Shown here piece after piece: positions 24,390 to 35,122 of a DNA stretch of 64,000 nucleotides. Numbering within the stretch: the stretch's first letter is position 1; every line of letters begins with the position of its first letter. The notes below the pieces were generated by a model. It was not told where the DNA came from, ran no database searches, and worked only from the letters and a program-made list of their open reading frames with translations. The DNA is taken from assembly GCF_964340395.1 (NCBI RefSeq), contig NC_135559.1, forward strand, positions 8,514,759 to 8,578,758, given 5' to 3'. The position numbers and the translations under genes are program-made. This stretch comes from Glandiceps talaboti (lineage: Eukaryota > Hemichordata > Enteropneusta > Spengelidae).

Positions 24390-25230
24390 CACCGAAGATT
24401 ATAAATAGAATTTGCTGTATTTTTTTGTGTGTTTTCGACTAAAGGACAATCACCTGTTTTCTATCAGTCGGGCTGCTAAGATATGAAATATAGCCCAGAA
24501 CAGCCAATTTATTTTATAGCGCGATATTTGTAATCTTGACACCTATATAGTCTCCTCAAATAACATACGTGTGAATAATCGCGGCTAACAGTAACTATGT
24601 TTTTTTTGTCACTTGAATATTCGGTCACCGACCCCCCTCCCCCACGGCAATTTCGATCTTTCCTCTAACAGGTAAAAAAAAGTAGCGATCAAAGCGATCA
24701 AATTTCCGTTGTAAATCAAAGCAAATGATAATTAATACGTATGCATGGGGAATAAACCAAAATCTGAATTTCAAGACTCGATCAGAAATTTGAGAATAAC
24801 ATAATTCATATATTTTTTTTGCAAGTTATGCATAAAGAAAACGGCGCCGTGTTTAATCTGGTGCCCGTTATGAATAATTTACAAGAAATAGATTGGAATA
24901 CTGATTGAAATATCACATAGTGTTTCTCTAATAATAATTTACCACTTTTGAATATAAGTATTAATTGATAATTACGGTCACCTAGTCATTGCCATTCTTG
25001 ACCTACTTCAAAACAGTATATATCCGGAAAAAGGCCACACTAACGATTCTGGATAATACTTTTGCAATATGATTCCCCCTGGAGGACATCTAAATAGTGA
25101 CATTTCAAAAGCTAAACGACGCTAAATATGCTTGTAAGAAGGAATGAACTGGAAGAGTACTAATGGAAGAATTTGTCTTTCCTATCCTTTCCCGCCAATA
25201 AACATTGCTGCAAAATTTCTTGTTTTTCTC
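24389..25230. other. Unique AT-rich sequence, no gene seen
   Basis: Nothing coding is supported. A TTCCCGCC word lies at 25189. Confidence 0.45.
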
Positions 25231-25455
25231 TAACCGTTTATCACATTTTAAGTTTATTTTAGACTGGACTTTTAAGAAATAAACTTTTTCACGTACTGTA
25301 CTCAAAATTTTGGTTTCAAGCTGATAAAATTTCACTAAAATTGGAAAAAATTACTCTCTGTAACGTTTTGTTACATTTCAGCTTAATTTTAGACTGGAAT
25401 CTTAAAAATTATACCCGTACAAATATTGTGCTCAAAATTTTGGTGTAAAGCTTAC
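25231..25455. repeat. Tandem duplication of about 130 bp
   Basis: The unit at 25231-25360 is repeated from 25361. Both contain TTTATTTTAGACTGGA-type and CTCAAAATTTTGGT blocks in the same order. The second copy is about 95 bp long. Confidence 0.8.
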
Positions 25456-26161
25456 AACAGCTTACAAAAAAGGACATTTGTTTATACGCTGATAGTTCCG
25501 ATGATTTCTCTGTTGCATGAAATGGCCCGTTTAGCGCCACCAAGCATTTGCAAATGGCCAGGTTGTGAAAGCCCGAGGATACGTCACAGTAGGCAATGCT
25601 GTACACAAATGAGTCAAAGGAAAATGGGGCACATTCTGTAACTTTATGGTTTTTAGCGATTAATTTTGTTTTATATTGAAATATTCGTATGTCATTCTAA
25701 CTATGAAACACATTGAATTATGTCTTACAACTGGTAGAGTTCGCAGTAGGTAGTCGGATAGTAGTATTAAAAATCATGCCGCCATGACATACGACATAAT
25801 TTATGGGTAACTAATAAATTATAAATGTGTCATGTGATATCTCTATAACTTTTATAGACTAATATGTGTTTTAAAACCAGTTGCAGTGTTTATTATAAAG
25901 TTTATTTTGTACTCTGACGTTAGCTGAAATGTGACCCCAGACATTGCAAACAAATTTTAAAAATGAAACGTTGTGCTGAACCAACATGTAGAATCACATT
26001 TGCACTCGATTTCGTTTGGAAAGAGAAACAGGCGTAAGCCTCTTGCAAAGCATTATCGTGTGCTGAGTCATGTCATATCAAATGCGAATGATTAAAATTG
26101 ATCACAAAATATTGATTAAATATAAAATAAGAGCCGTGTCATCATTAGGGTCAAAGATGGA

Positions 26162-26420
26162 GTCATTATAGTCATGTCAAATGCGTGGCCGGCTTGTAAT
26201 CTGTAGGTTACAAGTTCGAGCCCCGTCGCCGGCTGAACTTAGTCCTTGGACAAGATTTGAACCACCATTGTTCCCCGGTCAACCCAGTTGTATATAATTG
26301 GGGACCTGGCAGGACAGAGGTTGCAAAGTGAAATATGAATGTTTTAATCCTATGCGCTTACAGAGGTTGCAATGGATTGTATTCTAGTCAGGGAGTTGAG
26401 GAAGTGCTAAGGGGGGGTAT
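26162..26420 (+). mobile_element. tRNA-derived SINE
   Basis: The 5' part resembles a decayed tRNA. A degenerate A-box region (TAGTCATGTCAAATGCGTGG) is followed by GGCTTGTAATCTGTAGG with a TGT anticodon-like loop, as in tRNA-Thr, and by a B-box/T-arm AGTTCGAGCCCC. Beyond it comes TCCTTGGACAAGATTTGAAC then CCCCGGTCAACCCAGTTGTA and GGGGACCTGGC. I recall this as similar to the conserved body of tRNA-derived SINEs of marine invertebrates. The acceptor stem is not paired, so it is not a working tRNA gene. The 3' limit is uncertain. Confidence 0.75.
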
Positions 26421-26468
26421 CCTGATATAGGTATGTACAAGGGGTAATAATTAAAAGAACACTGTGCG

Positions 26469-26469
<1 letters not shown>

Positions 26470-26504
<35 letters not shown>

Positions 26505-26505
26505 C
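26470..26505. repeat. (ATC)n microsatellite
   Basis: Eleven or twelve ATC triplets. Confidence 0.95.
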
Positions 26506-26713
26506 TTTAAGGGCATGTATGTATGGCATGTCTGACAACACTTCTACTGCAACGCATACTATCATTCCATACTATCATTCCATTCACATCCGACCACACA
26601 ATGAAAGTAAAGTGTCTGGGATAAACACTAGATTCTCATAATACAACAAGAGAGACAGTCGTATATAATCCTTAAAAGTTCACATAGTCACCAAACATTG
26701 ATATCATAAAAAA

Positions 26714-27378
26714 GGCATTATCAGTGAATATGATTTGCCTAAAAAACCCGGTTTGATTCGTAGTCCTAGCAAACACGATAATATTCATTTTAGACTCATT
26801 AATTGTCTTAGAACCCCAAAGATGAAATTACCAGTTTGAAGGTTATTACTTAATAGTACTAAGTAAATTATCCCGCCAAAATTGCAACAAACTGAGCTGT
26901 GGTCGTCTGTCAATAGATATCATTCATTTTGTACTTTTACGTTGACTGTGGTTGATAACAATTCAATAGTATTTTCATTGTTACTCATGTCACAGGAATT
27001 TACGACTCGGGTGACTTGTCAAGTTAGAGGCATATCTTTCGGGTAAACTGAGATATTAGTGAAATTAAGCAAATGTTTGTCGAATGTGTGAAAACTTTGA
27101 AATCTTATCTACACAGGTCTTTTGTTTAGGGGCTATCCTTTGGGGGGAAGTTTGCATGTTAGGGACAGAGCGATATGTTACATTTGAAACAGGTTGGTTA
27201 CATTTAAATGTGTATTATTGTGGTATGATTTACTAAAGTGAGAATTAATAATCTTAAAACTGGTAATTCCATTATTGATACTGAGAGGAAGTTTATAAAA
27301 AAACATGATATCATGTTTGCTAGGTCTCCAAATCAAGCCGTTTTCATTCAAAAAATAAGAGTCACTGATAATGGTTCG
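26714..27378. mobile_element. Foldback element with arms of about 160 bp
   Basis: The left arm (26714-26873) and the reverse complement of the right arm (27215-27378) share blocks in the same order: CATTATCAGTGA, CGG-TTGATT, CCTAGCAAACA-GATA, GAAATTACCAGTTT-like, and AGTAAATTAT/AGTAAATCAT. The arms are diverged (roughly three quarters identical by eye) and flank about 340 bp without coding potential. This is a non-autonomous DNA element or an inverted insertion of two copies of one repeat. Confidence 0.65.
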
Positions 27379-29082
27379 TTGTGATTTGTGAATTTTTGGA
27401 TATTTCCTTATCGTGTTCTCTGTTATATGTTCACAATCTAGTTTTTACTCTGTACACTATACTTTCAGTTTTTTATGAAAGGGTATGAATGTAACGGTCA
27501 ATATTTAGCTCCGCGACATTCATCGTGTGTTGTTCCTCGCGACGCTCTTCATACAAACATACAAGATTCCAGACAGTTTGTGGCGTCCCCTTTCTCTTAT
27601 GATAAGAGTAAACTTTCATAGAAGGGTACGCCATTATCGCCCAGTTGTAAATATTTAGAACTAAACCTTGATAATTTTCACAATTGCTTATTTTTTTTTA
27701 ACCATCTTGGAGAATCTACCAATCTGTGCACTTCCTTAATTTAGTATTGAACATCGCCATCCCTCGGCTTTAAGCTGTGGGTGTAGTTCGGCAAACGTGA
27801 CTTCAATTTATACTAACATGCACAGTTCGGGTCAATGAGAGTTCGGCAAAATACAATAACGTGACAATTCACGTAAACGCGGATGCCATAGACAGATATT
27901 TGCAAAACCTGAAGAATTTTTGAAATTGTTACTGAATATTTTTACTGAAAATATCTTCCGTGTGTCCATTTCTATGCTAGGATCCGTAATAGTGAAAAAA
28001 AAAACACTCCAATTATTTTTACGCGGGAAAAAAAAGTGAAAAGTATTTTTTTGCGCCTTCTGGTCATGTTTACGTGTTAAAGTCATCGATTTACCTGGAC
28101 CCTTTAAAACAGCATATGATTTATAGCTTTATCGATACTCGAGCTGTGTCGAATTTCTGAGACGTTGTTATCAGAATTGATTGATGTAAAAATATAACAT
28201 TCGATCATCGTCATTAGTCAATAATGGAGAATTGATACTTAAATATAAATATTTGGTTTCAAAATGTAAGCGATGCCAGAAAGTACATCATTAAAGATGA
28301 ATTAATTTCTATTCTAGGACAAGATTGCGCTCTGGCTCATGACATACGTGAAAGAATACTCAACAATACTTACATAATCTTGGTCCGACGCAAAAATTAA
28401 ATTCCCCAAAACAAGAATTTTACAAATAAAAATAAATAAATGAATAAGTAAAAAAATCATTAAAGTAAATAAACAAAAAGATAGACTAAACATCAAAAAT
28501 TATATTTGCAGTAATATTTTTTTCTCATTTTTATGGAGTATGATATGAAACAAGTATAATATATTTGTGGCGGGGAGGACATCTTGCTCGTGAAATGTTG
28601 TTGAGGTGTTAAGCAATTCAAAAGGTGATTTCGAAATTTATTTAACATTTTTTCAGGGTGTTTTTTTTTGAAAAGCGTCAAAGTTATCGTTATTAAATTG
28701 CAGTGGGTGCTCGATTGGCACAAAAAGGTAACAAAGGCAGCATTGTGTTTAATTCTATTCGACAAGAAAAGCAAGCACATTTAGTGATTTCCAACAAGAT
28801 GACGTTATTGTTTGTTTTTGTGTAAAATTATGTTTCGCATTTTTTATGTGTCACTGAGAATGCAACGGCCTTGGAAATATTAATCGGTTTATTGATTGTT
28901 ATGTAGTGGAGTATGAAATCAATTAATTTAGGGTATTTTTTAACATAATATGTTCCATAGAATATCATTTCTGATCGGACAGAGGATTTCGGTCATACTG
29001 CAGATGGCAACGACAATATAATATAATTGTACCACACAATTTTATTTGACCCCGGCAAGAATATACATTACGACGTCCTCCG
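27379..29082. other. Unique AT-rich sequence, no gene seen
   Basis: Minus-strand frames of 60-95 codons (27832-28086, 28314-28496, 28493-28780) are rich in Phe/Lys/Asn as expected from AT-rich DNA, and none is recognised. No repeats were noted. Confidence 0.45.
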
Positions 29083-29340
29083 TCAGACCGTCTCAGTTAC
29101 ATTAATACAATGACTGTGAACGGAAACGTCAGAATTAGCTTTGAGAGACATGTGTCCGTCATTATAGCATTCGCCAGATATGCTTTTCAGAGTCTCACGA
29201 TGGTGTCGCGTACAGATGACATTCGGTTGGATGATTGACAGTTGGGAGAGGAAAGGCGACCGGGATATTTCATCAAATAATATATAAAAGCAGCGAACAG
29301 TTTCTAAACTTTCAATTAAGGAAGACCCTTGCTCGAGCAA
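29083..29340 (-). CDS. Unassigned 85-codon open frame
   Basis: The frame starts MLEQGSSLIESLETVRCFYI, has balanced composition with several His and Cys and one N-glycosylation-type NVT, and has less homopolymer bias than its neighbours. The surrounding DNA is less AT-rich (about 29070-29340). No signal peptide, domain or family is recognised; it could be chance. Confidence 0.12.
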   Translation of the reverse strand: MLEQGSSLIESLETVRCFYILFDEISRSPFLSQLSIIQPNVICTRHHRETLKSISGECYNDGHMSLKANSDVSVHSHCINVTETV

Positions 29341-30049
29341 TGTTTGAGGAAAAAAAAATTCAGTTTATTTAGCTCTGGGCTTATACTACTGGGTGCCCGG
29401 TTTGGTAGAAATTCTAAAATTGGCTAGAAAAAAACTGACTGCGGTCTCGTCATACACCACTCTCAATTACTAGAATTTGTAGGACATCTGTGCGGTTCAT
29501 TAAAATTTTGTATCTATTTCCGTTATGTACTACCAGCAGAGTTTTGTTAAATTCGCTTTTTATCGTCAAAGGCACTTAAATTATATACGCTATTGTATAT
29601 ATGCACTACCCCCAAAAGTTACAAAATATGAACTTTTATGAACATTTTTATTTGTAATTTTTTGAAAATAAAAATAACAGTCGTAGCCCCGGTGCACCCG
29701 GTCAGTCACTTGTCGCTCGAATGACATGTGTTGTAAAGGCGGCCCATGCCGACTAATTGTCCGTATTTGTGATACGTTTTTGTTCTACGAATTAGATAAT
29801 ATCGTGTTTCTCGATGGATAGTACACCTTTGTCAATAACTGTGGTGAGTTTCTATATGATAGTCTGTTTACATTCAGATACTAAATGGTTGTGTGTGGCA
29901 AGGTATTTGTATAACCTGACTTCGAACACTGAGTTCAGAATAAAAAAACCAACTTGGGTCAGGAGAAAATGGCAATAGTTTAGGATAGTTAGTTTTGCTT
30001 TGTCAGTGGTGATAGTGTAGTTGAGCTTTAAGACAATTAAAAACGCGCC

Positions 30050-30118
30050 GACGCCGCCGCCGCCGCCACCACCACCACCACCACCACCACCACCACCACC
30101 ACCACCACCACCACCACC

Positions 30119-30155
<37 letters not shown>

Positions 30156-30410
30156 CCCATCACTCCCACATCACACCACCACCATCACAAATACCACCAT
30201 CACAAACCCCATCACGACCATCCCCATCACACCTACCACTACCACCATCACCATCACCATCGCCACCACCATCACCAACATCATCATTATCACCACCACC
30301 ATCCCCACCACCACCATCACCGCCACCACCACCATCATCGTCACCACCACCACCACCACCACCACCACCACCACCACCACCACCACCACACCATCACCAC
30401 CACTTCATAA
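30050..30410. repeat. (GCC)n-(ACC)n-(ACA)n and diverged CAC/CAT triplet array
   Basis: A 360-bp trinucleotide array: a short GCC start, about 20 ACC, about 12 ACA, then mixed CAC/CAT/CGC triplets, ending with pure CAC. All stay in one register, so a frame encoding poly-Pro, poly-Gln and poly-His is open throughout. This is a property of the repeat, with no flanking coding sequence. Confidence 0.95.
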
Positions 30411-30592
30411 ATACAATTACTGACACCATCACAATATCACAGAAAACAACAACAATAAACATAAAAACAACACTGTCTGGATAAGCTCTACATATATGCG
30501 CTACACTTTTCCTTACCTCATTATATATGCAGACAAAGAGACAGATACTGGGAGGGGCAGACAGCCAGAAAGATACAAACAGATACACACAC

Positions 30593-30853
30593 AAAAACCA
30601 CACAAAACATGCACACGTATATGCATACACCTACCTACCCACCCACATACGTACACACACACATACATACATACACACATACATACATACATACATACAT
30701 ACATACATACATACATACATACATACATACATACATACATACATACGTACGTACGTACGTACATACATACATACATACATACATACATACATACATACAT
30801 ACATACATACATACATACATACATACATACATACATACATACATACATACATC
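30593..30853. repeat. (CA)n and (ACAT)n compound microsatellite
   Basis: A short CA/CAAA lead is followed by about 48 ACAT units with an ACGT block near 30746-30762. Confidence 0.97.
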
Positions 30854-30983
30854 ATCGTCGCAAACCACGGCCTGTTTTACGGCAACGTTCTTAACGAGCC
30901 TCCCACTGGCCGTGGATGCATTCATATACTACATCCGTATTCGAAATGTAGTGGTAGAAATAATAACTCTGGTTTGCGAGAAG

Positions 30984-31396
30984 GACATACATACATACAT
31001 ACGTACATACATACATACGTACATACGTACATACGTACGTACGCACACACACACACACGCACTCATGCACGCACATACATACCTACCTACCTACCTACCT
31101 ACCTACATACATACATACATACATACATACATACATACATACATACATACATACACACACATACATACATACATACATACATACATACATACATACATAC
31201 ATACACACATACATACATACATACATACATACATGCATACATACATACATGCATGCATGCACGCATGCACGCATACATACATACATACATACATACATAC
31301 ATACATACATACACACATACATACATACATACATACATACATACATACATACACACATACATACATACATACATACATACATACATACATACATGT
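30984..31396. repeat. (ACAT)n array with ACGT, ACCT, GCAT and CA variants
   Basis: About 410 bp. It is separated from the preceding array by 130 bp of non-repetitive sequence. Variant blocks include CTAC (31081-31107) and GCAT/GCAC (31253-31272). Frames up to 296 codons are artefacts. Confidence 0.97.
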
Positions 31397-31587
31397 ATAT
31401 AAACACATAACACATTCATATCTAATTTTGATGTCAAAGCAACACAAAATATTGAGCTTTCCCATCATCCTCTTACTTTTGATAAAACAAATGTATTGAT
31501 TAAGTTTCCATGTTCTCGGCTTAGTCAAGAACATATACATTAAAAAACATAGCCCTACCAAGTTTCTCTACAATATACAAAAAAAAT

Positions 31588-31657
31588 CACACACACACAC
31601 TCACACACACACACACACACACAAACAAACAAACAAACAAACAAACAGACAAACAAA
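31588..31657. repeat. (CA)n-(CAAA)n microsatellite
   Basis: CA repeats change to CAAA units at 31621. Confidence 0.95.
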
Positions 31658-31730
31658 TGTGGCACTTTGAAGAAATTAGGGAACAACAAATACATGTTTA
31701 CCAACAAAGTATTAGAAATAATCAGATTCG

Positions 31731-31732
<2 letters not shown>

Positions 31733-31805
<73 letters not shown>
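31733..31805. repeat. (TA)n microsatellite
   Basis: About 34 TA units, nearly uninterrupted. Confidence 0.97.
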
Positions 31806-33376
31806 TGACGTTCTATGCAGTGTTGACAAAATTACATTCACTGTGTGCTCATTGTAAAGTGTTCACAACCAGTATAATTGTCACCGCTTCATTATAACGG
31901 CAGCACGCGGGGCCGCCATACTGGGTCTGTTAGTATAAACATATAAACTTCGTGTGGCTGTAGGAGATCACTGACTGGGTTGGCATTGGAGCGAAGTAAT
32001 ATTGATCGATTAGTTGATAAAAAAAGATGTATATGAACCAAACAAAATACAAAATAGTGTGAACGATGGTACCCAACAGAACCGTAACGACCCTTCAACT
32101 GTTTCGATCTCAGGCGATGACATTGACCGTTTAGTATCGCAATTATCCCTTTGGGAGTCATAGATAAAAGCAATTAAGAAAAACACTCTCGACATATAAG
32201 AACGACAGACTGTGTATATTAATTTGAAAATTTCATTTAGTTCTAATATTATTTCCACATTAATTATTCAAAAATGAGCCATCGCTTTATTTTTAATTTA
32301 AGACTTTGACATGATTAGATGAACTCTTCTGGCGGGAAAGATCTGACTAGCGGCAGACTGTAATTTATCGAGCGTGGATTTTTTTCCCCAAAACAAGGCC
32401 GTAATCGTTAGTTTATTTATTTAGTAATCGTAGATTAGGCCACGGAAGACGAACAATACCACATTTTAGACGATAAGCTCAAAAGGCGGGAAAGTTGAGG
32501 CTACACGCAGACGATAATATTCACAACTTCTGGAATTTTTTTGGCTTTTGTCCGGCAACAAAATAGAAATTGTTTATTTTAGAATCGTCTACTAAGCTGA
32601 AGTAGGCGACTAATAGTTAGACTTCAATGAATTGTTTGTGTGAAAAATATCAACTTTAATAACGGAATGTATAAAAAATAAAATGTCACATCAGACGTCT
32701 AAAAGTCAGCCAAATATCCAACGTCTACTTTATTTGCTGAAATAAAAATGAAAATGAAATAAAAACATTACAAATAGAGTTCTAATTTTTACACATATGG
32801 AAGCAGCGAGCGACATTATAATAACACAAATTTCTTTTCATCCCTCTGGTAATTGGGCACACTCTAGACATTATACCTTAATTTCACACCGCTGAACAAG
32901 TTTAGTAATTACTTGTCCGTTTCACTTGACTGATTTTCATTGCATACGGCTACAAAAACACAACATGTTAATGTCGTCTGCTCCTCATTCCCGCCACTTT
33001 CCACGCTCGAGAGATGATACAAAAAACCCCAACACCAATATATCTCGCTGTATCGGTGAGTCATACACTACCATCACATCATCCGCACTGCTCCGAATTT
33101 AGCATTCGTGTTTTGGTCATATGTTTGTCGGATGAGAAAAAAACACTTACAAAAAGAGGGTTTTTTATACGAAAGATAAATACACAATAGAATAAAGGGT
33201 ATGTATAAGATGTGTGAACAATTACAGTGAAAGAATATTTGTTGTAAGAACTGACACGGTGGTAAATGTACCTTTGTTTTCATGATATATTTGGGTCTGT
33301 GAAACGGCTTCTCTCTTTGTAGTATTCATACGGATTTAATAATATAACAAAAATAACATTACCTGGTACCATTAAT
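31806..33376. other. Unique AT-rich sequence with three GGCGGGAA words
   Basis: No gene is supported. GGCGGGAA occurs at 32331 and 32485 and its complement at 32988, in sequence that shows no tandem repeat. Minus-strand frames near 31.9-32.3 kb and 33.1-33.3 kb are unremarkable. Confidence 0.45.
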
Positions 33377-33505
33377 ATGGCGTTTTCAGTAATTTTAGTT
33401 GATAAAGTGCTTCTGCAGCATGTTAGCGCCAAAAATTTGCTTAATGTTCGCATCCATCAAATTCGAGAAATTCTGGATAAAAAATATGAGGAAGGAGTGA
33501 AAAAG
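33377..33505 (+). CDS. Candidate coding exon (43 codons) with splice donor
   Basis: The ATG at 33377 has A at -3 and G at +4. It opens a frame beginning MAFSVILVDKVLLQHVSAKN and continuing through a charged, helix-like segment (IREILDKKYEEGVKK) to AAAAAG|GTACGT, a good donor in phase 0. Intron read-through would stop eight codons later. Codon and residue use (balanced K/E/D/R with spaced hydrophobics) look far more protein-like than other short frames here. Alternative starts at possible acceptors TTTTCAG|T (33389) or ATTTTAG|TT (33398) would make it an internal exon. The family is not recognised, and no partner exon was found in the window. Confidence 0.35.
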
Positions 33506-34740
33506 GTACGTTGTGATAAAATTGAATAAATGGTCTTCTTCAGCAATGAAACAGAGTTGATAAATTTTGTCATTTTCTGAGTTAAAAAGCAACATGTTAG
33601 ACTCTGAATATTAATGAGTCGTCTCGTTCAAGCGATTAAATATCATTTATATATTTTTTTTCAATTTTTTGGCTTACAAGCAACATGTTGGAAAATGAAC
33701 ACTATTTTTTTTATTCCGCTCTTAAATTGAATTAAATATATTAATTCAAGAGGATCACAGCAAGATGCACTTTGTTTATATCTTTTAAAATCAAATTAAG
33801 TAAGGTTGAAGAGTCGCGAAAATTTTTACTAAGACTAAGCCATTGTTACTTTTGTGTGTAACAATGTATGAACTTTTAAAACCTAAAATTTATCAGTCTT
33901 TGCTGTTCTCTGTTCAGTGCTCATTGCTAACTTCAAGGGAAAACTTGGTCAAATGGAGAACTTTAAAGCAGCAATATCTGTTACTGGGGCGTTTTGGAGG
34001 ATCATAATTATGATGTTACTTGTAAGCTTAATACTACTTTTTATGTTGTACATATATATAAAGAATGCTGTCACCTAATGCTGTAACCTTTTGGATAGCT
34101 GTACACATCATACAACATCATAAACACATGACGAAAAATAATTTTCGGTTTGCAGCGCACACAATATTTTATTTGTTTAATTAGTTGTACAAGCGTTCAA
34201 TGTACTTCTGGACGTGTAACATCAATCAAGGGAGTGTCGCTTGTTTGTTGTTTTTCGGGAGGTCATGTAACACAACTGCCAACCACTCGTATCACAGCTT
34301 ATTGCGGCTTTAGTTTTAAACAACCATTTATGATATGCTTTCTAAGATACATGGACCCCTTTAAACAGATAAAATAAAAAATGTATACCACCAGCTGTAC
34401 ACGATTTTGTGCATCGTGAAAATTGATACATTAATTTTCTAAAAATGTAGTCTGAAGCATTTTACACGTATGTCGGCCAAGTCGATATAAATAGAGAATT
34501 TGATGAACGAATGCATTTATTCTGGACTCAATTTATTGATGACATAAATGTATAATTTTCTCCAATTTAAATGAACGTAGAAGCTGACGAAAAATTGTGA
34601 AAAAAATATGAATTTTAGTTCACGAAATGTTGGCGGTAATTCAAAGGAATCATAGATTTAATTCGATCACAAGACTCAAGTGTAGTATTCCATGCCTAAA
34701 ATTAACTTAAAATTTCCGAAAATGTAAATGTGTAGTCATG
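33506..34740. other. AT-rich sequence, possible intron
   Basis: If 33377-33505 is an exon this would be its intron. No acceptor/exon pair could be recognised. A 75-codon frame at 34150-34377 has no family resemblance. Confidence 0.35.
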
Positions 34741-34743
34741 CAT

Positions 34744-35122
34744 TTTTGGCGGGAAATGTCAAAGAATTGTAGCAAAAAAAAGTTATTTCTGAGGTCAAAG
34801 TTTACAATATAGGTTAAAGTAAATTCAGAATTCATAGAAAGGTATCGAAATTCTGATTCAAGATTCTGTCGAAAGATTTTGGCGAGGAAATTAAAAATGT
34901 GTTATTCATTGATTTTTATTCAAAATTCTTGGCGGGAAGATTCTATTGAACGATTTTGGCGGGAACATGTCATGTACGACACCTAAAATGAACTACAAAT
35001 GGACCGCTAAGAACGAGTTTGTAATATTTATGTCGAAAATGAATATTGAAGTCATAAAAAATAGAGGAAATTAAAATGTGTTATTCATCGATTTTTATTC
35101 AAAATTCATGGCGGGAAGTAGA
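34744..35122. repeat. Diverged duplication carrying GGCGGGAA words
   Basis: A block of about 50 bp (TTAAAAATGTGTTATTCATT then GATTTTTATTCAAAATTC and TTGGCGGGAAG) at 34891-34940 is repeated at 35070-35118. A further unit with TTTTGGCGGGAA is at 34954. GGCGGGAA occurs at 34748, 34931, 34958 and 35110, plus a variant GGCGAGGAA near 34884. Confidence 0.7.

Noticed and set aside
23852-24442. 196-codon Tyr-Ile-His-Thr and Asp-Arg-Gln-Thr frame
   Set aside because: TACA/CAGA microsatellite translation.
26162-26235. Functional tRNA-Thr gene
   Set aside because: A-box and acceptor stem are degenerate and unpaired; the SINE body follows directly.
26470-26505. CRISPR-like or other regularly spaced array
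   Set aside because: It is a simple ATC microsatellite. None of the tandem repeats in the window has unique spacers between constant repeats.
30021-30410. 129-codon frame encoding poly-Pro, poly-Gln and poly-His
   Set aside because: It is entirely a trinucleotide microsatellite in one register, with no non-repetitive coding flank.
30527-31499. Frames of 291 and 296 codons (repeating Tyr-Ile-His-Thr)
   Set aside because: Read-through of (ACAT)n, which has no stop codon in any phase; the intervening 130 bp shows no coding signal.
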